Positions 18,604 through 24,055 of a stretch of DNA of 64,000 nucleotides are shown here, one piece after another; the first letter of the stretch is position 1; the number at the start of each line of letters is the position of its first letter. The position numbers were made by a program, and so were the translations under genes. The stretch comes from Pseudopelobacter sp964542535 (GTDB lineage Bacteria > Desulfobacterota > Desulfuromonadia > Geobacterales > Pseudopelobacteraceae), in NCBI GenBank assembly GCA_964542535.1, contig CAZIUE010000009.1, forward strand, positions 62,001-126,000, given 5' to 3'. Below the pieces are notes generated by a model. It was not told the DNA's origin, searched no databases, and worked only from the letters and a program-made list of their open reading frames with translations.

Positions 18604-18869
18604 TATTCGTAATGGGTCCACATACGTAGAACCTTGACGGTCTTCGTATCTTCCAGAACCTGATAGACCAATCGGTGTTGAATATTAATTCGCCGGGAAT
18701 ACGCTCCGGCCAGATCACCAACAAGCTTTTCGTACTGCGGGGGCGTTTTGAAGGGATTCTCCCTGAGGATTTCCAGGAGCCGTTCGGCCTGCGGCCTCAA
18801 GCCAGAACGTCCGATCTTCTGGGCATCTTTTTGGACTTGTTTGGTAAAAACAAGCTCCCAGCCTACCAC
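18603..18869 (-). CDS. yoeB: YoeB/Txe-family toxin (ribosome-dependent mRNA endonuclease)
   Basis: The 88-residue RelE-superfamily toxin cleaves mRNA at the ribosomal A site. Visible blocks are WELVFTKQVQKDAQKI, NPFKTPPQYEKLVGDLAGAY and SRRINIQHRLVYQVLED, ending in HYE, with the Glu, Arg and C-terminal His/Tyr catalytic set of YoeB in the expected places. It starts with GTG (18867-18869) overlapping the antitoxin stop by 7 bases, which couples toxin synthesis to antitoxin translation. Confidence 0.92.
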   Translation of the reverse strand: MVGWELVFTKQVQKDAQKIGRSGLRPQAERLLEILRENPFKTPPQYEKLVGDLAGAYSRRINIQHRLVYQVLEDTKTVKVLRMWTHYE

Positions 18870-19105
18870 GGAAGATCCTTACTGCATTCGCTTACAGGAG
18901 TTTCCATCCCCTTTTTGATCGATTCACGCATGTCAGGTATGGATGTCAGGTACAGGGTTTCCTGAATCGCGCGCCAGTCATCTTCGGAAATCAGTACCGC
19001 CGAATGCCGTTTACCAACGATCTGAATCGGTTCGTGTGATTCGGCGACATCATCCACAAGGGTGTAGAGAGATTTTCTCGCTTCCGTAGCTGTGAGAGTT
19101 GTCAT
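18863..19105 (-). CDS. yefM: YefM/Phd-family antitoxin
   Basis: 80 residues from the ATG at 19103-19105, which has GGAGG upstream. The N-terminal Phd/YefM DNA-binding dimer domain (TATEARKSLYTLVDDVAESH; PIQIVGKRHSAVLISEDDW) is followed by a flexible C-terminal toxin-binding tail. It neutralises YoeB and represses its own promoter. An upstream in-frame start at 19129 would read through the operator palindrome and is unlikely. The operator and promoter lie immediately upstream. Confidence 0.92.
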   Translation of the reverse strand: MTTLTATEARKSLYTLVDDVAESHEPIQIVGKRHSAVLISEDDWRAIQETLYLTSIPDMRESIKKGMETPVSECSKDLPW

Positions 19106-19119
19106 TTCTCGCCTCCATA

Positions 19120-19159
19120 ACGTACGCATAATCGTACGTCACAGAGCATTTCAAGTCAA
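19120..19159 (-). promoter_or_regulatory. yefM-yoeB promoter with palindromic operator
   Basis: On the minus strand TTGACT (plus 19154-19159) and TACGAT (plus 19131-19136) are spaced by 17 bp. A perfect inverted repeat, ACGTACG-N6-CGTACGT (19120-19139), overlaps the -10, the arrangement expected for autorepression by the antitoxin or the toxin-antitoxin complex. Confidence 0.7.
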
Positions 19160-19163
19160 ATCG

Positions 19164-19490
19164 TTTGTGGAGAAATGGCGGCCCATGTTGAAAGCGTCCC
19201 TCGAAGAGACCGAGGGGCGCTTCCCCACACACGCGACCCCGGTCCATCAGAGGCTGTTCGAGAACAAGGCGCTTGCCTTGAAAACCAGACTCAGCACCAT
19301 CCAAGTTCAAGCCTTCAATGCCTGTCCCCGCTACCCTTCTTTGTGGAGAAATGACGGCTTATCTTGAAGCATCCCTCGAAGAGGTCGGGGAGGAAATGCG
19401 GGGCACTCCCCCAGGCGAGAGCACACGCGACCCCGAGTCATCGGATGCCATTCCAGACCATGGCGTTTGCCTTCAATGCCTGTCCCCGCC
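19164..19490 (+). repeat. Two diverged ~150-176 bp tandem units
   Basis: Unit A begins at 19164 and unit B at 19340 with the same TTTGTGGAGAAATG. Further shared blocks include TCCCTCGAAGAG, CACACGCGACCCC and CCTTCAATGCCTGTCCCCG at corresponding positions. The copies differ by many substitutions and indels and no consistent reading frame is shared, so they look like non-coding repeats of unknown origin. They fill the gap between the antitoxin promoter and the small membrane protein gene. Confidence 0.6.
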
Positions 19491-19496
19491 CCCTGC

Positions 19497-19733
19497 CTAT
19501 GGGTTCTTATTACCAAAGTAATAACCGATCACGAGAGTTAGAATTGGGGTAAAAATCCCCCACACCGCCCTTACTGCGTCAGCAACATCCTTGTTGATGG
19601 TGACAACCACGGTCGACACCAGCCCTGCCATGAAACAGTACTGTACAATCCGTGCCACCAATAGATGTTGACTTTCATCATCGGTCGCTAGCCTTTTAGG
19701 TCGTGTGTTTTTGGGGGAGCGTATCGTAGCCAT
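19497..19733 (-). CDS. Small membrane protein of unknown function
   Basis: 78 residues from ATG 19733 (a GTG at 19739 is an alternative). There is a basic N-terminus (TIRSPKNTRPKRL) and two hydrophobic segments, about 27-46 (ARIVQYCFMAGLVSTVVVTI) and about 58-74 (VWGIFTPILTLVIGYYFG), ending in GNKNP. The size and shape recall phage holins or small stress proteins but no family is recognised. The gene has no neighbours in an operon. Confidence 0.55.
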   Translation of the reverse strand: MATIRSPKNTRPKRLATDDESQHLLVARIVQYCFMAGLVSTVVVTINKDVADAVRAVWGIFTPILTLVIGYYFGNKNP

Positions 19734-19782
19734 AGGCACCTCACAGATATAGCAAATTATCGCTATCTATGCCTGACGCCTA

Positions 19783-19811
19783 CGGGCTTTATTGAGGCAA
19801 TAAAAAACCCG
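19783..19811 (-). terminator. Hairpin downstream of the 19980-20429 gene
   Basis: CGGG-C-TTTATTG at 19783-19794 pairs with CAATAAA-AAA-CCCG ending at 19811 around a 3-base loop, with a run of T on the 5' arm in minus orientation. It lies about 170 bases after the stop of the hypothetical gene. The stretch 19812-19979 holds no gene that I can support. Confidence 0.45.
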
Positions 19812-19979
19812 AATGCTGAACGCAGGCGCACTGATAGCGTCAAACGGTCAACATCGGGCCTTGAGCGATAGTCGTTCTCCCTGGAGCAGAGAAAGGTTCG
19901 CCGTCAACTCCAATGCGTATGCCGGGGGAAGCCAGTGGCGCATAGGACGAAACATGCGCGATAACTTCGCACCCCGGAA

Positions 19980-20429
19980 CTACTCGTATTTTTTTAACTT
20001 TCCTTTACGATCGTTGAATTCGCCCAGAAGATCCGAGGCCTTCTGCGACTGATTCTGCTTCAGAACGTTGAACCAATCTCTCCCTGATACCCGCAGCATA
20101 GTGGCCATGAAAGCCCTCTTATCAAGCAGGAGCAGGCGCGTATTCGTCCTCGGAGGGCTGCAACTCTGGATGACCACCTTGGTGACCACGCCGTCATGGA
20201 AGTGGAGATCCACCGTGCCCCCCAACTCTGGATAATCAAGGAGGGGCTCCATGAGAATTTTAAGCTCGGGAACGAGACGTCGCTTCGTTGAGGGGTCGCC
20301 AATGACCGGTTGCCGAAACCCGAAATTCTGTCCAAATAGGAATCGGATTCGCCCGTTGTAGGAGGCTGGAAGATTCAATGCCTCAAGGAGCAACGCCATT
20401 GTCTCGCCAACAGTAAGATGGCTCTTCAC
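19980..20429 (-). CDS. Hypothetical protein in the accessory zone
   Basis: 149 residues, soluble, mixed alpha/beta (IRFLFGQNFGFRQPVIGD; LRVSGRDWFNVLKQNQ) with a lysine-rich C-terminus (GEFNDRKGKLKKYE). No family is recognised. The GTG at 20427-20429 begins about where transcription from the upstream promoter should start, so the mRNA may be leaderless. An internal ATG 30 bases later has only a weak GGCGAG site. Confidence 0.55.
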   Translation of the reverse strand: MKSHLTVGETMALLLEALNLPASYNGRIRFLFGQNFGFRQPVIGDPSTKRRLVPELKILMEPLLDYPELGGTVDLHFHDGVVTKVVIQSCSPPRTNTRLLLLDKRAFMATMLRVSGRDWFNVLKQNQSQKASDLLGEFNDRKGKLKKYE

Positions 20430-20435
20430 GAACGC

Positions 20436-20464
20436 ATGCTAAAAGAACAATAAACGGGTGTCAA
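20436..20464 (-). promoter_or_regulatory. Sigma-70-like promoter directly abutting a GTG start
   Basis: On the minus strand TTGACA (plus 20459-20464), 17-bp spacer, TAGCAT (plus 20436-20441). The predicted transcription start, 6-7 bases further, coincides with the GTG start codon at 20429. Confidence 0.6.
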
Positions 20465-20631
20465 GAGCGAATGAGGCAAAACAGGAATCATCCTACTGAA
20501 TCCATTGAAGATTATACAAAGACCTATCCCAGAAAATTTACTGGATGCTTCCACTATTTTCAGCGTTCAATACCAAAATCTGGAAGTACCCCCAGCTTCT
20601 CCGGAGACCAGCGACCAGAGTCGAATCTACT

Positions 20632-20861
20632 TCACTTCTCTCCCCAACCCCCACCGCCGGGGGTCTCGATGCGCACGGTATCCCCCTTCTTCAGGACCGC
20701 ATGGAATTTGCCGGGCATCTCGCGGCGCTCGCCGCCGGAGACGATGACATTCTTTCCCGGCGTGCCGGGCGCGCCCCCCCGTAACCCGTACGGCCCCCTC
20801 CCACGCCGCTCCGAGAGGACGGTGATCTCGCAGTCGGAGAGCAGCCGGATCTCGCGCACCA
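20632..20861 (-). pseudogene. Detached 3' fragment of hyuB (99% copy of 24936-25165)
   Basis: About 227 bp are identical to the 3' end of hyuB except for two mismatches near the stop codon and a changed stop triplet (TGA instead of TAA). The frame still encodes the C-terminal 75 residues ending GGGGWGEK but has no start region or ribosome site. Homology breaks sharply at 20861, beside a GACACTTCCCATATT motif. It is a recent partial duplication. Confidence 0.85.
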
Positions 20862-20872
20862 GGGGACAAAAC

Positions 20873-20922
20873 GAGGGACACTTCCCATATTTGTTATGCC
20901 CACAAAACAGTAAAGTGTTCCC
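20873..20922. repeat. Imperfect inverted repeat bearing GACACTTCCCATATT
   Basis: GGGACACTT near 20874 and AAGTGTTCCC near 20920 are inverted copies (one extra T) around an AT-rich loop. The left arm contains GACACTTCCCATATT (20877-20891), also seen at 18511. This may be a REP/RAYT-type or transposon-end relic. Confidence 0.4.
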
Positions 20923-20945
20923 TATTCACCCTCCCACCTATTCAC

Positions 20946-20983
20946 AAAAAAACCACGCATCCCGTGCATCAACGGAAGCGTGG
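20946..20983 (-). terminator. Intrinsic terminator of R1
   Basis: On the minus strand, CCACGC-TTCCGT and ACGGGA-TGCGTGG form a 12-position stem (one T-T mismatch) with a 6-base loop, followed by seven T. It lies about 30 bases after the GEMM-like RNA, as expected for a riboswitch expression platform. Confidence 0.75.
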
Positions 20984-21012
20984 CTCTTACCCGTAAAATC
21001 CATATCCACTCA

Positions 21013-21095
21013 CTTCGATAACCCCTCTATCCCCGTTCAGGGATGGTAGCTTTGCGACACAGGGTTGCACCTGCTGTGCCCTTTCGGTGACTGCC
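21013..21095 (-). ncRNA. GEMM / c-di-GMP-I-like riboswitch aptamer, copy R1
   Basis: The minus strand carries GEMM-like blocks in order: TCACCGAAAGGGCACA, a hairpin capped by a GCAA tetraloop, TGTCGCAAAGCTACC, a second hairpin ATCCC-TGAAC-GGGGAT, and AGAGGGGTTATCGAAG. Compared with R2 there is a mismatch next to the tetraloop (T-C) and GTTATC instead of GTTGTC, so this copy may be decaying. Downstream on this strand lies only the hyuB fragment, leaving it without an evident target gene. Confidence 0.45.
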
Positions 21096-21132
21096 CAAAA
21101 AGCATCAAACGAAACTCATTCGAGGAGTTTTA

Positions 21133-21267
21133 ATGACAGACAATCCGCGCGATGTCAAACGTTCTAATGTTTACAGGAGAGTACAAAGCCGGATGATGAA
21201 AAGCGGGGGCGCCAGTTACCGCAAACGCGGGAAGACCTATAAAAAGCTTGTGAACTCGGACACATGA
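21133..21267 (+). CDS. Possible 44-residue basic microprotein within repeat R1
   Basis: GAGGAG sits 6 bases before ATG 21133. The frame encodes a very basic 44-residue peptide (MTDNPRDVKRSNVYRRVQ ... SYRKRGKTYKKLVNSDT). It is antisense to the proposed promoter region of the riboswitch. In R2 the same frame is cut at codon 31 by a nonsense change. It may be fortuitous; the good ribosome site is the main argument for it. Confidence 0.3.
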   Translation: MTDNPRDVKRSNVYRRVQSRMMKSGGASYRKRGKTYKKLVNSDT

Positions 21268-21364
21268 GATACACACGGATACAACAATCAAAACAGTGAA
21301 ACAAACAACGGGACAGGCTACAACCACTGTTGACGCGGAAAAGGAGCCTGACCCCGCACGCTGT

Positions 21365-21967
21365 CTACACAACCTCCATCAACGCCCGCCGCGCCCGGTT
21401 GAGGATAGTCAGGCAGAGCAGGGCAACGATCATCCATACTACCACCGGCAGCCATGGGCCGATGGGTGCTCCCAGACCGCAGGCCAGGGCCAGACAGGAA
21501 AAGGCGAAAGCTCGGTCGCTTTTGCCCATGGGCCCATCGTACCGGCGAGAAGCCCCGATCTGGACCGCCACCACGCCGGTCATCTCACTGATGATCGCCA
21601 GAATCACCGCCAAAACAACCGCTTCGCACGGCACCCCCTTGATGAACACGAAGGGGAGATAGATCATGGCGTCGGACAGCACATCCCCCAGCTCGTTCAG
21701 AAGCGCACCCAGGTTGCTCTTCATGTCGTGCTCCCGGGCCAGCATGCCATCCATGGCGTTCAGGGCCATGCGCAGAAACAGCACCAAGGGAACCAGCAAG
21801 AGCGACGGGGAAGAGGCGCCGCTGAGCCAGAGAGACACGCCGCATGCGGCGGAGAGGAGCAGGGCCGAAATGGTGACCTGATTGGCGGTGATGCCGGCCA
21901 TCGCCAGACCATTCGTCAACGGCCGCAGCAGATCCTGAAAATTCTTCTTCAGATCGTAGATGGTCAT
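21365..21967 (-). CDS. CDP-alcohol phosphatidyltransferase (YnbA-like)
   Basis: This 200-residue integral membrane enzyme, with about six hydrophobic segments, should transfer a phosphatidyl group from CDP-diacylglycerol to an alcohol. The CDP-AP motif reads NAMDGMLAREHDMKSNLG followed by ALLNELGDVLSD. Asn stands at two positions where the general motif has Asp, and I believe the ELGDV form typifies the YnbA-like subfamily. Its partners cdsA and plsC lie upstream on the same strand, and E. coli ynbAB has a comparable pairing. The alcohol acceptor is unknown. Confidence 0.82.
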   Translation of the reverse strand: MTIYDLKKNFQDLLRPLTNGLAMAGITANQVTISALLLSAACGVSLWLSGASSPSLLLVPLVLFLRMALNAMDGMLAREHDMKSNLGALLNELGDVLSDAMIYLPFVFIKGVPCEAVVLAVILAIISEMTGVVAVQIGASRRYDGPMGKSDRAFAFSCLALACGLGAPIGPWLPVVVWMIVALLCLTILNRARRALMEVV

Positions 21968-21977
21968 TTCTGTTACC

Positions 21978-22922
21978 TCAGGTGAAATAGAAGCGGGTCA
22001 GATGGAAAAAAACCGGTGCGGCAAAGGCAATAGAATCTATGCGATCCATGATGCCGCCGTGCCCGTCAATGAGGGTACCGAAATCCTTGATGCCCCGGTC
22101 TCGCTTGATGGCGGACATGCAGAGCCCACCGCCGAACCCCATGATGGTGATGACCAAGGCCATGCCCCCGGCCTGAAGCGGCGTGAAGGGGGTGGCCCAC
22201 CAGAGGGCGGCCCCCATGAGCGACGAGCAGATGACTCCTCCCAGAAACCCCTCCCAGGTCTTGTTAGGACTCACCAGGGGGGCAATTTTGCGGCGACCCA
22301 GGGTCTTGCCAAAGACGTACTGGAGCACATCGCTCAGCTGTGCCACCAGCACCAGGAAGAAGAGGAGCCGAGCGTTGCCGTGAAAACCGGGGATTTCCAG
22401 CATCAGCAAGGCCGGGGCATGGCTTACACAGAAAACGCAGGCCATGAGTCCCCACTGTATCTTGGCGGTGCGTTCCAGAAAATTGGCCGTATCACCCGCC
22501 AGAACGGAGCGGAAGGGTACAAAGAGGAAGACGTAAACCGGAATCATGATGGAGAACAAGCCGTACCAGTGGATGGCCACCAAGTAGTAGTGCACTGGGA
22601 TCACGACGAAAAATGCCCAAAACAGGGTGCGGTGGTCGCCCCGGTGGGTGGGGGTAAGGGTGATGAACTCCCGCAGCGCCAGGAAGGAGATGAGACCGAA
22701 AAAGAGCACGGCCCCGGTACCGCCGGTGGCAATAGCCAGGATGAAGATGGCGCACATAACCCACCAGGAGCGGATGCGGGCGTTCAGGTTGTCGATGACC
22801 GCCCGTTGGGGGCCGCTACCGGTTTTCCGGTGCAGCAGATAACCGATTGCGCTGGCAAGCAGCAGAATGGCCAACACACCGGTGAAGAGCCGGATAAGTT
22901 GGGGGTCGTGTGCGATGATCAT
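21978..22922 (-). CDS. cdsA: Phosphatidate cytidylyltransferase (CdsA-like)
   Basis: 314 residues with about eight membrane segments. The C-terminal CDP-DAG synthase signature is present (LVSPNKTWEGFLGGVICS, then KRDRGIKDFGTLIDGHGGIMDRIDS). It makes CDP-diacylglycerol from phosphatidate and CTP in the inner membrane. Its ATG at 22922 overlaps the plsC stop (ATGA), and the CDP-AP gene follows after 10 bases, so the three form one operon that acylates, activates and transfers a phospholipid head group. Confidence 0.9.
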   Translation of the reverse strand: MIIAHDPQLIRLFTGVLAILLLASAIGYLLHRKTGSGPQRAVIDNLNARIRSWWVMCAIFILAIATGGTGAVLFFGLISFLALREFITLTPTHRGDHRTLFWAFFVVIPVHYYLVAIHWYGLFSIMIPVYVFLFVPFRSVLAGDTANFLERTAKIQWGLMACVFCVSHAPALLMLEIPGFHGNARLLFFLVLVAQLSDVLQYVFGKTLGRRKIAPLVSPNKTWEGFLGGVICSSLMGAALWWATPFTPLQAGGMALVITIMGFGGGLCMSAIKRDRGIKDFGTLIDGHGGIMDRIDSIAFAAPVFFHLTRFYFT

Positions 22923-23560
22923 TCTTTAAGCTCCTCAATGGCGCGACGCGCCCGTTTCAGGAAAGCGGATTTGCTGTCCCGTGCCTCCAGAGAGAGGGGT
23001 TTCCCGAAGGTGACGCTCCCCAGGAGGGGGACCGGGAACAGTTCTCCCTTGGGAAGGATACGGTTCAGGTTTTCCAGATAGACCGGGATCAGTTCCAGAT
23101 GGGGGCGGGAGCGGGACAGGTGGTAGAGCCCGGATTTGAACGGCCGCAGGGTTACGCCATCGCCCCGGGTTCCCTCGGGAAAGATGATGAGCGAGTGGCC
23201 GGAATCGAGGGCGGAGCGCATGGTCCCGAAAGCACGGGAAGCAAGTTCCGAACGCGCTCCCATTGTGTCACCGGCCCGATCGGGTCGTTCGATCAGCACG
23301 GCGTTGAAAATTTCATGGGCAACAAAACGGCGCAGGCTGCTTGCATTCCAGTATTCACTGGCCGCAATGGGCCGGGTCAGGTTCCGGGCCGTGGCAGGGA
23401 GCAGTGCCCAGAGAATCAGGGTGTCCAGATGGCTGGTGTGGTTGGCGAAATAAATGCGTTGCGCATCCTGCTCCGGCGGGCAGAGCCAGCGGGCGTGGGC
23501 GCCCAGCAGTCCACGCGCCAGACAGGCAAAGAGGGGGGAAATGGTGGATGCGGGGATCAT
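22919..23560 (-). CDS. plsC: 1-acylglycerol-3-phosphate acyltransferase (PlsC family)
   Basis: 213 residues from the ATG at 23558-23560 with GGAG six bases upstream; longer in-frame starts at 23602 or 23647 are possible but lie close to the upstream terminator. The HX4D acyltransferase motif NHTSHLDT and the block FPEGTRGDGVTLRPFKSG are present. It would acylate lysophosphatidate to phosphatidate. It is the first gene of the plsC-cdsA-CDP-AP operon, about 80 bases downstream of the R2 terminator and GEMM-like RNA. Confidence 0.87.
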   Translation of the reverse strand: MIPASTISPLFACLARGLLGAHARWLCPPEQDAQRIYFANHTSHLDTLILWALLPATARNLTRPIAASEYWNASSLRRFVAHEIFNAVLIERPDRAGDTMGARSELASRAFGTMRSALDSGHSLIIFPEGTRGDGVTLRPFKSGLYHLSRSRPHLELIPVYLENLNRILPKGELFPVPLLGSVTFGKPLSLEARDSKSAFLKRARRAIEELKE

Positions 23561-23636
23561 TGGTGCTCCGGGGGAAGTACGCGTATCCTGAGTTCTCAGC
23601 ATCATATAACGACCGATTATTCTTTCACTAACACAT

Positions 23637-23674
23637 AAAAAAACCACGCCTCCCGTGCAGCGACGGAAACGTGG
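23637..23674 (-). terminator. Intrinsic terminator of R2, upstream of plsC
   Basis: On the minus strand CCACGTTTCCGT pairs over 12 positions (with G-T wobbles) with ACGGGAGGCGTGG around CGCTGC, followed by seven T (plus 23637-23643). Relative to R1 the stem changes are pairing-compatible, suggesting selection on the hairpin. It lies between the GEMM-like RNA and plsC. Confidence 0.8.
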
Positions 23675-23703
23675 CCTTTACCCGAAAAAACCATATCCAC
23701 TCA

Positions 23704-23789
23704 CTTCGACAACCCCTCTATCCCCGTTGTTTAGGGATGGTAGTTTTGCGACACAGGGTTGCCCCTGCTGTGCCCTTTCGGTGACGGCC
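23704..23789 (-). ncRNA. GEMM / c-di-GMP-I-like riboswitch aptamer upstream of plsC-cdsA operon
   Basis: Minus-strand order of blocks: GTCACCGAAAGGGCACA, hairpin CAGGG-GCAA-CCCTG with a GNRA loop, TGTCGCAAAACTACC, hairpin ATCCCTAAACAACGGGGAT, and AGAGGGGTTGTCGAAG. These correspond to the GEMM consensus segments (a CACCGACAGGGCAAACC-like 5' strand, GNRA arm, ACGCAAAGCC joint, second arm, and CGGGTTGCCGAAG-like 3' strand), but the joint has T for A and P1 is imperfect. A terminator and then the phospholipid operon follow. A c-di-GMP or cGAMP ligand is inference. Confidence 0.55.
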
Positions 23790-23822
23790 CCAAAAGCATA
23801 AAACGAAATTCATTCGAGGAGT

Positions 23823-23852
23823 TTTAATGGCAGACAATCCGCGCGATGTCAA
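23823..23852 (-). promoter_or_regulatory. Candidate promoter of the R2 leader / plsC operon
   Basis: The minus strand has a perfect TTGACA (plus 23847-23852) and, 18 bp further, ATTAAA (plus 23823-23828), a weak -10. The same boxes occur in R1 (plus 21153-21158 and 21129-21134). The predicted start lies roughly 30 bases before the GEMM-like RNA. Confidence 0.45.
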
Positions 23853-23919
23853 ACGTTCTAATGTTTACTGGAAAGCACGAAACCGGATGACGAAAAGCGG
23901 GGGCGCCAGTTCCCGCTAA
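23827..23919 (+). pseudogene. Truncated R2 copy of the possible microprotein
   Basis: The frame starts at ATG 23827 with GAGGAG upstream and matches the R1 peptide (MADNPRDVKRSNVYWKAR) but ends at TAA 23917-23919. Beyond the stop the same frame still reads RGKTYKKIVNSDT, so one substitution created the stop. If the R1 frame is not a real gene, this one is not either. Confidence 0.25.
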
Positions 23920-24055
23920 CGCGGGAAGACCTATAAAAAGATAGTGAATTCTGATACATGGGATACACGCGGATACAAACAGTGCAAAACAGCAGAAAAC
24001 AAACAACGGGACAGGCTACAACACTGTTGACGCGGAAAAGGAGCCTGCTCCCTTT

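Larger units (their letters stand above)
20945..21355. repeat. Direct repeat R1 (~410 bp), copy downstream of the phospholipid operon
   Basis: R1 matches R2 (23634-24052) over its whole length at roughly 85-90% by eye, in the same orientation. Both contain, in minus-strand order, a conserved upstream block, a TTGACA box, a GEMM-like RNA and an intrinsic terminator. R1 abuts the 3' end of the CDP-alcohol phosphatidyltransferase gene. The two repeats bracket the plsC-cdsA-CDP-AP operon exactly. Confidence 0.85.
23634..24052. repeat. Direct repeat R2 (~420 bp), copy upstream of the phospholipid operon
   Basis: Partner of R1 (20945-21355) in the same orientation. Recombination between the two would excise or amplify the 2.7-kb operon. 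R2 sits between plsC and the metallo-hydrolase gene and supplies the leader of plsC. Confidence 0.85.

Noticed and set aside
19092..19521. Plus-strand frames of 66-91 codons over the 19164-19490 repeat
   Set aside because: The two repeat units are open in different frames and share no peptide, so coding is not supported.
21130..21372. Minus-strand 80-residue frame across R1 (and its 60-residue counterpart in R2)
   Set aside because: It ends within the proposed riboswitch promoter, has no ribosome site, and differs at its N-terminus between copies.
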